A stretch of 54,990 bases of DNA from Rhizobiaceae bacterium (GTDB lineage: Bacteria; Pseudomonadota; Alphaproteobacteria; Rhizobiales; Rhizobiaceae): positions 1-54,990 of the forward strand of contig JAHBYZ010000020.1 of the NCBI GenBank assembly GCA_019635695.1, given 5' to 3'. The stretch's first letter is position 1. Every line of letters starts with the position of its first letter. Shown here in pieces: positions 48,755 to 54,990 of the stretch. A program made the translations under genes and the position numbers. Under the pieces are notes generated by a model. That model was not told the origin of the DNA. It did not search any database and saw only the letters and a program-made list of their open reading frames with translations.

Positions 48755-48928
48755 ATGGATTTCAGCCACGACACGCTCGTCGCCATCTCCAAGAGCTGGG
48801 GGCTTTTCTATATGATGGCCTTCTTCCTCGGCGTCTGCGCCTACGCCTTCTGGCCGCGCAACCGGACGCGGTTCGACCGGGCCAAGCACAGCATCCTCGA
48901 TCGGGACGACACGCCATGGCAGCGCTAG
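48755..48928 (+). CDS. ccoQ: cbb3-type cytochrome c oxidase subunit CcoQ
   Basis: Small protein of 57 aa with one membrane helix (about residues 15-33; WGLFYMMAFFLGVCAYAFWP) followed by RNRTRFDRAKHSILDRDD, the usual CcoQ tail. It stabilises the oxidase complex. The ATG has GAGGAGG upstream, and the 3' end overlaps the start of ccoP by 13 bp. Confidence 0.92.
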   Translation: MDFSHDTLVAISKSWGLFYMMAFFLGVCAYAFWPRNRTRFDRAKHSILDRDDTPWQR

Positions 48929-49797
48929 AGCACGATCCCGTCACCGGCCGCGAGACGACCGGCCACGAATGGAACGGCATCAAGGAGCTCGACACGCCGA
49001 TCCCGCGCGGCGTGCTGATGTTCCTGATCGTCACCCACATCTGGGCGATCGCCTGGTGGTTCTTCGTACCGGCATGGCCGATCGGCGCGACCTACACGAA
49101 GGGCCTTCTCGGCGTCGACCAGCACAGCACCGTCGAGGCCCGCGTCATCGAAGGCCAGCAACAGCGCGCGTCATGGACCTCGCGGCTGGAGAGCGAGCCC
49201 TACGACGCCATCCTCGCCGACGAGGCGCTGATGAAGACTGTGCGCGACACCGGGCGCCAGCTGTTCGGCGACAACTGCGCGGCCTGCCACGGCCGCGACG
49301 GCAGGGGCCGCGCGAACTATCCCGACCTGACCGACGGCGACTGGCTGTGGGGCGGCAGCCCCGAACTGATCGAGCAGACGATGCGTGTCGGCATCAACAC
49401 GGCCCATCCCGAGACGCGGGTGGCGCAGATGCCGGCCTTCGGACGCGACGAGATGCTCGACCGCGAACAGGTTCGCAGCGTTGCCGCCTACGTCTATTCG
49501 CTTTCCAACCCGGACTATTCCACGCCGCAGAACATCGACCGCATCAACGCGGGCCGCGAGGTCTTCGTGTCCACCTGCGCCGCCTGTCACGGCGACAACG
49601 CGCAGGGCAATGTCGAGGTTGGCGCGCCCAATCTCACCGATGCGCACTGGATCTATGGCGGCAGCCTCGACACGATCATCGCCTCCGTGCACGGCGGGCG
49701 ACAGGGCCACATGCCGACATGGGACGAGCGGCTGACGACCGCCGAGATCCGCACGCTCGCGCTCTACGTCCACGATCTGGGGATACGACAGCCATGA
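48916..49797 (+). CDS. ccoP: cbb3-type cytochrome c oxidase diheme subunit III
   Basis: Membrane-anchored diheme cytochrome c of 293 aa. The N-terminal EWNGIKELDTPIPRGVLMFLIVTHIWAIAWWFFVPAWP contains the anchor helix. Two heme motifs follow, CAACH at 121-125 and CAACH at 221-225, each with downstream Met in an AQMPAFG or GHMPTW segment. It receives electrons from bc1 through soluble carriers. Its stop overlaps the next small gene (ATGA). Confidence 0.95.
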   Translation: MAALEHDPVTGRETTGHEWNGIKELDTPIPRGVLMFLIVTHIWAIAWWFFVPAWPIGATYTKGLLGVDQHSTVEARVIEGQQQRASWTSRLESEPYDAILADEALMKTVRDTGRQLFGDNCAACHGRDGRGRANYPDLTDGDWLWGGSPELIEQTMRVGINTAHPETRVAQMPAFGRDEMLDREQVRSVAAYVYSLSNPDYSTPQNIDRINAGREVFVSTCAACHGDNAQGNVEVGAPNLTDAHWIYGGSLDTIIASVHGGRQGHMPTWDERLTTAEIRTLALYVHDLGIRQP

Positions 49798-49982
49798 ACG
49801 GGCGCGCGCGTCCTCGCGGCGGATGGCTGCCCTGGGTTCTCGTCCCGGCGGGGCTGCTTCTCTTTGCCGGCGCAAACGCGCATCTGGTCTACGTCGCGTT
49901 CCAGTCGCAGCCGGGCTGCGTCGCGCATCTCAAGGCCGCGGATGGCAGCGGCGGCTACCGCGCCGCCAAGTCGGCCTGCTGA
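49794..49982 (+). CDS. 62-aa membrane protein in the cbb3 operon (FixH/CcoH-like N-terminus?)
   Basis: A single membrane helix (about residues 12-36) leads to a periplasmic tail with two cysteines (QPGCVAHLK and a C-terminal AKSAC). It sits where ccoG and ccoH normally stand, overlapping ccoP by 4 bp. The stretch LLLFAGANAHLVYVAFQSQPG is loosely like the first helix of FixH/CcoH, but the rest of that protein (about 100 residues) is absent. A shortened assembly factor is an inference; it could equally be a novel subunit. Confidence 0.75.
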   Translation: MNGRARPRGGWLPWVLVPAGLLLFAGANAHLVYVAFQSQPGCVAHLKAADGSGGYRAAKSAC

Positions 49983-49993
49983 AGGAGGAAGCC

Positions 49994-50812
49994 ATGGGCG
50001 AAGCCGACAAGGGCTACTGGTTGCTGAGCGAGACCTCGGGCATCGGCGAGACCCGCGATCCGGCGCTCCAGCGCAATCTTCCCGTGTTCGAAGGACTGCG
50101 CTGGCTCGCCGCCGGATGGCGCGATTTCTGGACGGGCCCTGCGTCAAGCCTGGCCTACGGATTCGGCGTCTTCGTGCTTTCGGCACTGTTCGTCTGGACC
50201 CTGGTCGGGTTCGGCCGCGACTACATCCTTTTCCCGGCGCTCGCGGGTTTCCTCATCGTCGCGCCTTTCCTGGCGATCGGCCTCTACGAGAAAAGCCGCG
50301 CCATCGAGGAAGGCCGGGCGGTGGCGCTGGGATCGATGCTGCGCGTGCGGCCGAGCGCCGGTGCGCAGGTGTTCTTCACCGGCCTGCTCCTCAGCCTGCT
50401 GATGCTGCTGTGGACCCGCGCCGCAGTCCTGCTGTGGTCGCTCTTCTTCGGCGTGACCGCTTTCCCCGGCCTTGATCATGTCGTCGGCATCCTGCTCGGC
50501 TCGCCCTACGGCTGGGCGATGCTGGTGATCGGCACCGCGATCGGCGGGCTCTTCGCCGCCTTCGCCTTCTCGATCAGCGTGTTCGCCGTTCCCATGCTGC
50601 TCGACCGGCGCGTCGACGCGCTCACGGCCATGGGCACCAGCATGAGGCTCGTCTGGAACAACCTGCCCACGATGATCGCCTGGGGCGCGATGGTGCTCGT
50701 CCTCTTCGCCGTCTGCGTCGCCACCGGGCTGGTCGGGATGATCGTGATCTTTCCGCTGCTCGGACACGCCACCTGGCATGCCTACAGAGCCATGGCTCAG
50801 CCCGGGGCCTGA
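49994..50812 (+). CDS. DUF2189 integral membrane protein
   Basis: This 272-aa protein has about six hydrophobic segments and a short cytosolic N-terminus ([44 protein letters not shown]), the usual start of DUF2189 proteins. Function is unknown; homologues are often beside cytochrome oxidase or denitrification genes, which suggests a role in oxidase assembly or copper/heme delivery. The ATG at 49994 has GAAGGAGGAA upstream. It lies 11 nt after the 62-aa gene and 2 nt before ccoI. Confidence 0.82.
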   Translation: MGEADKGYWLLSETSGIGETRDPALQRNLPVFEGLRWLAAGWRDFWTGPASSLAYGFGVFVLSALFVWTLVGFGRDYILFPALAGFLIVAPFLAIGLYEKSRAIEEGRAVALGSMLRVRPSAGAQVFFTGLLLSLLMLLWTRAAVLLWSLFFGVTAFPGLDHVVGILLGSPYGWAMLVIGTAIGGLFAAFAFSISVFAVPMLLDRRVDALTAMGTSMRLVWNNLPTMIAWGAMVLVLFAVCVATGLVGMIVIFPLLGHATWHAYRAMAQPGA

Positions 50813-50814
50813 CG

Positions 50815-53070
50815 ATGAGCTGCTGCGCGCCGGGAACCGAAGCGGCCCTGGAGATCGGACCGGCGCGCAGGATTGACGCGCGCGAGGTCGTTCTTGCCAG
50901 CCGCGATCTCGGCGACGGTCTCATGCAGACGGATCTGTCGGTCCCGGCCGCGCATTGTGCGGCATGCATTCGCACGATCGAGGGGACGCTGCGCGGGCTC
51001 GACGGTGTCGTGTCGGCGCGTGTCAACCTGACCGCAAGGCGCGTTGCGGTCAAATGGCGGCGTGGCGATGCGGACGTGCCACCGCTGATAGCAGCCCTCC
51101 GCGTCGCCGGATACGACGCCGATCTCGCCGGCTTCGCGGACGCTTCGACCGATCCCGAGATGACGCGGCTGCTGCGCGCAACCGCGGTCGCCGGTTTCGC
51201 GGCGATGAACATCATGCTGCTGTCGGTCTCGGTTTGGTCCGGCGCCGGCGACGACACGAGGCAGGCCTTCCACCTGATTTCGGCCGCGCTCGCCCTTCCT
51301 GCGCTGGCCTATTGCGGGCGCATCTTCTTTCTGTCCGCCTGGAGTGCGCTGCGCGCCGGCCGCACGAACATGGACGTCCCCATCAGCGTCGGCCTGCTGC
51401 TTGCCTTTCTGCTCAGCCTCTACGACACGATCACCGGCGGGCCGCACGCCTATTTCGACGCTGTCACCTCCCTGCTGTTCTTCCTCCTGGCCGGCCGCAC
51501 CGCCGACCAGGCCATGCGCGGCCGGGCGCGCGACGCGGTGCGCTCGCTGGCGCGCATGATGCCGCGCGGGGCCACCGTGCTGTCGCCGGATGGCAGCCGC
51601 AACTATCGCGAGGCCGACGCGGTCGAAATGGGAGACACGGTGCTTGTGCTCGCCGGTGAGCGCGTGCCCGTCGACGGCACCGTGATCTCGGGCGCAGCCA
51701 CGCTGGACATGTCGGTGGTGACCGGCGAATCCGCCGCCGAACCTGTGACGCCCGGCTCCAGGGTCTTGTCCGGTTCGCTGAACCTTGATGCGCCGCTGAC
51801 CATGCGCGTCGATCGTCCCCAGAAGGATTCGTTCCTGGCCGATATGATGCGGCTGATGGAGGCCGCCGAGGGCGGCCGTGCCGGGTACCGGCGCATCGCC
51901 GACCGCGCCGCATCCCTCTATTCCCCCGTGGTGCATGTCGTGGCGCTGGCGACCTTCGCGGGATGGCTGTGGGCATCGGGCGACGTCCACCGGTCGCTGT
52001 CCGTCGCCATCGCTGTCCTCATCATCACCTGCCCTTGCGCGCTTGGCCTCGCGGTGCCGATGGTTCAGGCGGTGGCGGCGCGGCGCCTGTTTTCGATCGG
52101 CGTGACGCTGAAGGACGGGGCCGCTCTGGAAAAGCTCGCGCAGATCGACCGCGTGGCGCTCGACAAGACGGGTACGCTGACTTCGGGTTTGACGCGGGTT
52201 GCCGCGTGTACCGTACCGGAGAGCGAACTCGACGCGGCAGCAGCACTCGCCCGCCTTTCGCTGCATCCGGCATCGCGCGCGGTGGCCTCGATGCTCCCGG
52301 CTGCCTCCCTGCCCGTCGAGGACGTGAGGGAAGTCCCCGGCGACGGCATCGAAGGCAGGATCGGCGAACGCGTCTATCGGCTCGGCCGCAAGGGCTGGGC
52401 CGATCCGCGCAACAGCGACGTGGCGGACGCCACCACCTGGCTTTCGGTCGACGGCCGATGCGTGGGGCACTTCAAGATTTCGGACAGCCTGCGGCCCGGT
52501 GCGGTCGAAGCCGTAGGGCGGCTGCGCGAACTCGGTCTGGGCATGGAGATCCTGTCCGGCGACAGCGGCGGCGCGGTTGCCGCGACGGCGCGAGCGGTTG
52601 GAATCCGGCAAGCGACCGCAGGCATGCTGCCGCGCGACAAGATCGCGAGGCTGAAGGCTCTCGCCGCGGACGGCTGCAAGGTCCTGATGGTCGGAGACGG
52701 GCTGAACGACGCGCCGGCGCTTGCCGCCGCACACGTGTCGATGGCGCCCTCCTCTGCAGCCGATGTCGGGCGCAACGCAGCCGATCTCGTCTTCCTCGGA
52801 ACCAGCCTGCAGGGCGTGCCCGAAGCCGTTGCGATCGCCCGCAAGGCGCAGCGCCTCGTCACCCAGAACATCGCACTCTCGATCGCCTACAACGCGCTGG
52901 CGCTGCCGCTGGCACTGACGGGATACGTGACGCCGCTGCTTGCCGCCGTGGCGATGTCTACATCCTCTATCCTCGTCGTCGCCAACGCGCTGCGGCTTGC
53001 CGGCCGCGGCCCTTCGCTGCCGCACGGCTGGAAGCCGGAGGCGGGAAACCGGCTCGCGGAGGCTTTATGA
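50815..53070 (+). CDS. ccoI: Copper-exporting P-type ATPase for oxidase assembly
   Basis: P1B-type ATPase of 751 aa that moves copper to the periplasm for insertion into the cbb3 oxidase. It has an N-terminal MSCCAP tip, a metal-binding domain with Cys48/Cys51 (HCAACI), eight membrane segments, the CPC motif at 406-408 ([11 protein letters not shown]), phosphorylated Asp450 (DKTGTLTSG), SLHPAS for the HP motif, and [16 protein letters not shown]. The FixI/CcoI assignment rests on its place between cbb3 structural genes and ccoS. The stop overlaps ccoS (ATGA). Confidence 0.93.
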   Translation: MSCCAPGTEAALEIGPARRIDAREVVLASRDLGDGLMQTDLSVPAAHCAACIRTIEGTLRGLDGVVSARVNLTARRVAVKWRRGDADVPPLIAALRVAGYDADLAGFADASTDPEMTRLLRATAVAGFAAMNIMLLSVSVWSGAGDDTRQAFHLISAALALPALAYCGRIFFLSAWSALRAGRTNMDVPISVGLLLAFLLSLYDTITGGPHAYFDAVTSLLFFLLAGRTADQAMRGRARDAVRSLARMMPRGATVLSPDGSRNYREADAVEMGDTVLVLAGERVPVDGTVISGAATLDMSVVTGESAAEPVTPGSRVLSGSLNLDAPLTMRVDRPQKDSFLADMMRLMEAAEGGRAGYRRIADRAASLYSPVVHVVALATFAGWLWASGDVHRSLSVAIAVLIITCPCALGLAVPMVQAVAARRLFSIGVTLKDGAALEKLAQIDRVALDKTGTLTSGLTRVAACTVPESELDAAAALARLSLHPASRAVASMLPAASLPVEDVREVPGDGIEGRIGERVYRLGRKGWADPRNSDVADATTWLSVDGRCVGHFKISDSLRPGAVEAVGRLRELGLGMEILSGDSGGAVAATARAVGIRQATAGMLPRDKIARLKALAADGCKVLMVGDGLNDAPALAAAHVSMAPSSAADVGRNAADLVFLGTSLQGVPEAVAIARKAQRLVTQNIALSIAYNALALPLALTGYVTPLLAAVAMSTSSILVVANALRLAGRGPSLPHGWKPEAGNRLAEAL

Positions 53071-53273
53071 GCCTGCTCGCATGGCTCGTTCCGGTAGCGC
53101 TGGGCATGGGCCTGGCCGGGCTGCTCGCCTTTCTCTGGTCGATGAAGAGCGGACAGCTCGAAGATTTGGACGGCGCGGCCGAGCGGGTTCTCCTGCACGA
53201 CACCGACGACGCGCCGCTGCCCGATAGGACCCCCCGCGCTGCGGACGGCATTGCCAAAACACGGAGCAAGTGA
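53067..53273 (+). CDS. ccoS: cbb3 oxidase maturation protein CcoS
   Basis: Small protein of 68 aa with one membrane helix (about residues 5-25; [20 protein letters not shown]) followed by [21 protein letters not shown], the CcoS signature. It is needed for cofactor insertion into the cbb3 oxidase. It overlaps ccoI by 4 bp and has a longer C-terminal tail than usual. Confidence 0.92.
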   Translation: MSLLAWLVPVALGMGLAGLLAFLWSMKSGQLEDLDGAAERVLLHDTDDAPLPDRTPRAADGIAKTRSK

Positions 53274-53408
53274 ATGCACCAGCAATCCGACAGGAAGTTC
53301 GACTGGGTGGCGGCGCTGGCCTTTGGCCTCGGCACGGCAGTTATGGTGCCGAGCCTTGCCGCGCTGGCGATCGCGGTGGTCGCGGCAGCCGTAGCGGCTT
53401 TCTCGTGA
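53274..53408 (+). CDS. 44-aa single-helix membrane protein after ccoS
   Basis: An open frame of 44 codons starts directly after the ccoS stop (TGAATG) with GGAG 9 nt upstream. The product MHQQSDRKFDWVAALAFGLG continues into a strongly hydrophobic Ala/Val-rich helix and ends AVAAFS. It has the look of a small oxidase-associated peptide, but there is no recognised family. It is too short for most gene callers. The zero-gap coupling, ribosome site and membrane helix make it believable. Confidence 0.5.
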   Translation: MHQQSDRKFDWVAALAFGLGTAVMVPSLAALAIAVVAAAVAAFS

Positions 53409-53479
53409 CCTTGGTCGACGAAAAGGCCACCGGGTCCGGGATCGCGCTTTCGCGGTAACGCCGCGCGGCATCCGTTCCC

Positions 53480-53731
53480 TCAAAAGTCGCTTCCGGCAGC
53501 ATTCCCGAAACTGTGCAGACCCTCTCCCGCTATGGCGCGGATTTCGCGTAGCACCTGCTCCACTTCGGCTTGCCAGCCCCGATCGGGCCGCTCCGGAGCA
53601 GGCTGCAGCAGCTCATCCAGCAGAGCGAGCGCAACCCCAAGGGCGCCGCTGGCCCGGCGTAAGGCTTCAAGACCCACGGCCGTTTCGTGTCCTGTTGCGG
53701 GCGTCGAGCCCGTATCGCGTGCGTCGCGCAT
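53480..53731 (-). CDS. Small protein downstream of nirV
   Basis: An 83-aa frame beginning 33 nt after the nirV stop, with AGGA 5-6 nt before the ATG. The product is a soluble, mostly helical and acidic protein (ALRRASGALGVALALLDELLQPAPERPDRGWQAEVEQVLREIRAIAGEG) with no cysteine and no signal peptide. No family is recognised. Its place suggests it is the last gene of the nirK-nirV operon. It is convergent with the cbb3 operon with about 70 bp between. Confidence 0.55.
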   Translation of the reverse strand: MRDARDTGSTPATGHETAVGLEALRRASGALGVALALLDELLQPAPERPDRGWQAEVEQVLREIRAIAGEGLHSFGNAAGSDF

Positions 53732-53764
53732 CGTGTTCCTGGAGCGGGTGGCTGGAGGGTCGGG

Positions 53765-54646
53765 TCAGGCGCCGGCCATGCGGTTCCACAGCCGGGCGAC
53801 AGCCAGCCGGGCGCGGGCGACCGCACCATCATCGCGCACCAGCCGGAAGCCGAGATTTTCGGGCGGTGTGCCGACTGCGCAGCCGCCGCTCTTTCCGTCG
53901 CGCACGAAGTTGGACATTGTGGCCCGGTGCCGGCCTTCGAGCACGTGCACGCCGCAGTTCTCGGTCACGGACTTGACGGCGCCGTCGGCATCGAGCGTCG
54001 TGCGGGCGTGGCAGGTCGACGTCCACTCCCAGACATTGCCGCCGAAATCCTCAATTCCCTTGGCGTTCGGCCCGTAGTGGCCGCGCGGCTTGGGCTGCGG
54101 ATCGGCCGGCCGCTTCGCCGCGGCCTCCTCGCGATACCGCCGCAGCCAGCGCACCGCCGGATTTGCCGGATCGTCTGCCGCGGCCGACTGCGATTCGCCC
54201 CCGAAGCGCTCGCCGGCCGCGGCGGCGGCCTCGGCCGCCGTCGGAAGCCGCCAGCTTTCGCCGGTCGCCTCCGAGAACCATTCTGCATAGGCCTGCGCGT
54301 CCAGCCAGCTCACGCCCGTCACCGGAACATCCGTCCCCGCGCTCGCCGCGTCCGCGGGGTTGCAGGCGCCGGCGGCCACGCAGCGCTCGTAGTCGGCGAG
54401 GCCGACCTGCTGCTTCGTGATGCGGAAAGCCGGCACCGCGATACGGTCCACCGGGCTGGCCGCCGGCACGCCGTCGCGCAGGAATTCGCCCGGCAGCGGA
54501 AATTGCAGCACCGTCGCCGCAATCGACACCGTCTCGGCCGCCGGCAGAAGCGGCGCGCGTGCAACGTCGGTCGCAAGACCGGCGGCGAGCGGCACGGCAA
54601 GAGCGGCCGCCGCGCCAAGCGCGGCATCGAACAGGGTCATCGGCAT
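53765..54646 (-). CDS. nirV: NirV-like formylglycine-generating-enzyme-fold protein
   Basis: A 293-aa protein with an N-terminal membrane or signal segment (LFDAALGAAAALAVPLAAGLA) and a SUMF1/FGE-sulfatase-type domain: FRITKQQVGLADYERC, VPVTGVSWLDAQAYAEWFSEATGESWRLPTAAE, FGGNVWEWTSTC, GFRLVRDD. NirV proteins with this fold are encoded next to copper nitrite reductase and are presumed to aid its maturation or function. Cysteines at CVAAGAC, in the STCH region, at ENCG and in GGCAVG are visible. It follows nirK on the same strand after a hairpin. Confidence 0.9.
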   Translation of the reverse strand: MPMTLFDAALGAAAALAVPLAAGLATDVARAPLLPAAETVSIAATVLQFPLPGEFLRDGVPAASPVDRIAVPAFRITKQQVGLADYERCVAAGACNPADAASAGTDVPVTGVSWLDAQAYAEWFSEATGESWRLPTAAEAAAAAGERFGGESQSAAADDPANPAVRWLRRYREEAAAKRPADPQPKPRGHYGPNAKGIEDFGGNVWEWTSTCHARTTLDADGAVKSVTENCGVHVLEGRHRATMSNFVRDGKSGGCAVGTPPENLGFRLVRDDGAVARARLAVARLWNRMAGA

Positions 54647-54664
54647 GACAGGCTCCTGGAAATG

Positions 54665-54689
54665 GCGGCCCGGAGGTTTTCCGGGCCGC
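54665..54689 (-). terminator. Hairpin between nirK and nirV
   Basis: Arms 54665-54673 (GCGGCCCGG) and 54681-54689 (CCGGGCCGC) pair perfectly over 9 bp with a 7-nt loop, in the 70-bp gap between nirK and nirV. There is no U-tract downstream on the minus strand. It may reduce read-through so that nirV is made at a lower level than nirK. Confidence 0.5.
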
Positions 54690-54716
54690 GTTTGCCCCGT
54701 GGTGGCTTTGGGGGCG

Positions 54717-54990
54717 TCAGTTTGTGGGGATTGGGCCGGGGGCCTCGACCTGCTTCATCAGGTCGTCGTTCCAGTCGCCCTCGACCAGGAAGTGCGCGGT
54801 GGCGCCCAGTTCCACCGCCTCGATGAGGTTGTGGTTGACGTAGGCATAGACGCCCGGCTGGCGGAACGTGTAGAGCGCCGCCCCCGCCGAGCCGCCGCGG
54901 ATGAACCAGGTCTCCAGGTCCTTGGCGGGCGGGTTGGCGAACTTGCCCTCTTCCCAGACATGGTCGCCATGGCCGCCGATCAGGTGGGGC
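54717..54990 (-). CDS. nirK: Copper-containing nitrite reductase, C-terminal fragment
   Basis: The 3' end of the gene is present; the 5' part lies beyond the right edge. The 90 visible residues read [52 protein letters not shown] and [13 protein letters not shown], matching the C-terminal cupredoxin domain of NirK. The His in VNHNL is a type 2 copper ligand and the GGHGD segment borders the active site. NirK reduces nitrite to NO in the periplasm, with electrons from pseudoazurin, which is also encoded here. The gene is likely controlled by NnrR upstream of the window edge. Confidence 0.95.
   Translation of the reverse strand, partial: PHLIGGHGDHVWEEGKFANPPAKDLETWFIRGGSAGAALYTFRQPGVYAYVNHNLIEAVELGATAHFLVEGDWNDDLMKQVEAPGPIPTN

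Noticed and set aside
49863..49876. TTTGCCGGCGCAAA, similar to the NnrR-type boxes
   Set aside because: It is one base out of register and not a true palindrome, and it lies within the coding sequence of the 62-aa protein with no promoter context.

Overview
The window is a gene-dense stretch of a high-GC chromosome. It shows no rRNA, tRNA, CRISPR array, transposase or phage gene. The gene content (two Liv-type ABC transporters, a TRAP transporter, an SSS-family sensor kinase, anthranilate catabolism through CoA thioesters, and NnrR/NsrR-controlled denitrification genes with a cbb3 oxidase) and a RIME/REP-like palindromic element together suggest an alphaproteobacterium, most likely of the Hyphomicrobiales (Rhizobiales). 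This placement is an inference from gene content; no similarity search was run.

Layout. (1) 1-3392, plus strand: the 3' end of a polyamine-type ABC importer (binding protein, two permeases) followed by an Asp/Glu or hydantoin racemase. (2) 3400-6223, minus strand: a two-domain GT2 glycosyltransferase and a sulfotransferase, probably for surface polysaccharide. (3) 6319-11523, minus strand: a complete Liv-type ABC importer with a Tat-exported binding protein. (4) 11696-16728, plus strand: an XRE/ScfR-like regulator with a HisKA-like middle segment, a receiver-only response regulator, a small membrane protein, and a sodium-symporter/histidine-kinase fusion. (5) 16725-23299: an OmpR-type two-component pair divergent from an RND efflux adaptor and pump, with a repeat-rich operator region between them.

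(6) 23315-37439: a tryptophan/anthranilate catabolic locus. A long minus-strand array runs from 2-aminobenzoyl-CoA monooxygenase/reductase through SDR, MarR, crotonase-fold enzyme, acyl-CoA dehydrogenase, 2-aminobenzoate-CoA ligase and tryptophan 2,3-dioxygenase into a second Liv-type importer and a RidA-family protein. Kynurenine formamidase is transcribed divergently. The expected route is tryptophan to N-formylkynurenine, kynurenine and anthranilate, then 2-aminobenzoyl-CoA and a hydroxylated, reduced ring that is opened by beta-oxidation-like steps. Kynureninase is not in the window. (7) 37436-43423: an amidase and an XRE-cupin regulator, divergent from a TRAP transporter and an ornithine cyclodeaminase-family enzyme.

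(8) 43525-54990: a respiratory island for low oxygen and nitrogen oxides. It has pseudoazurin, a Crp/Fnr (NnrR-type) regulator, a DUF1858 protein, a group III truncated hemoglobin, NsrR, a non-standard cbb3 oxidase operon (ccoN-O-Q-P, a 62-aa protein, a DUF2189 protein, ccoI, ccoS and a 44-aa protein), and, on the opposite strand, nirK (truncated by the window end), nirV and a small downstream gene. Two perfect NnrR-type palindromes and one long unassigned palindrome lie in its promoters.

Most genes are packed with ATGA/GTGA start-stop overlaps, which supports the start sites chosen here. Long open frames antisense to real genes are common in this GC-rich DNA and were left out.
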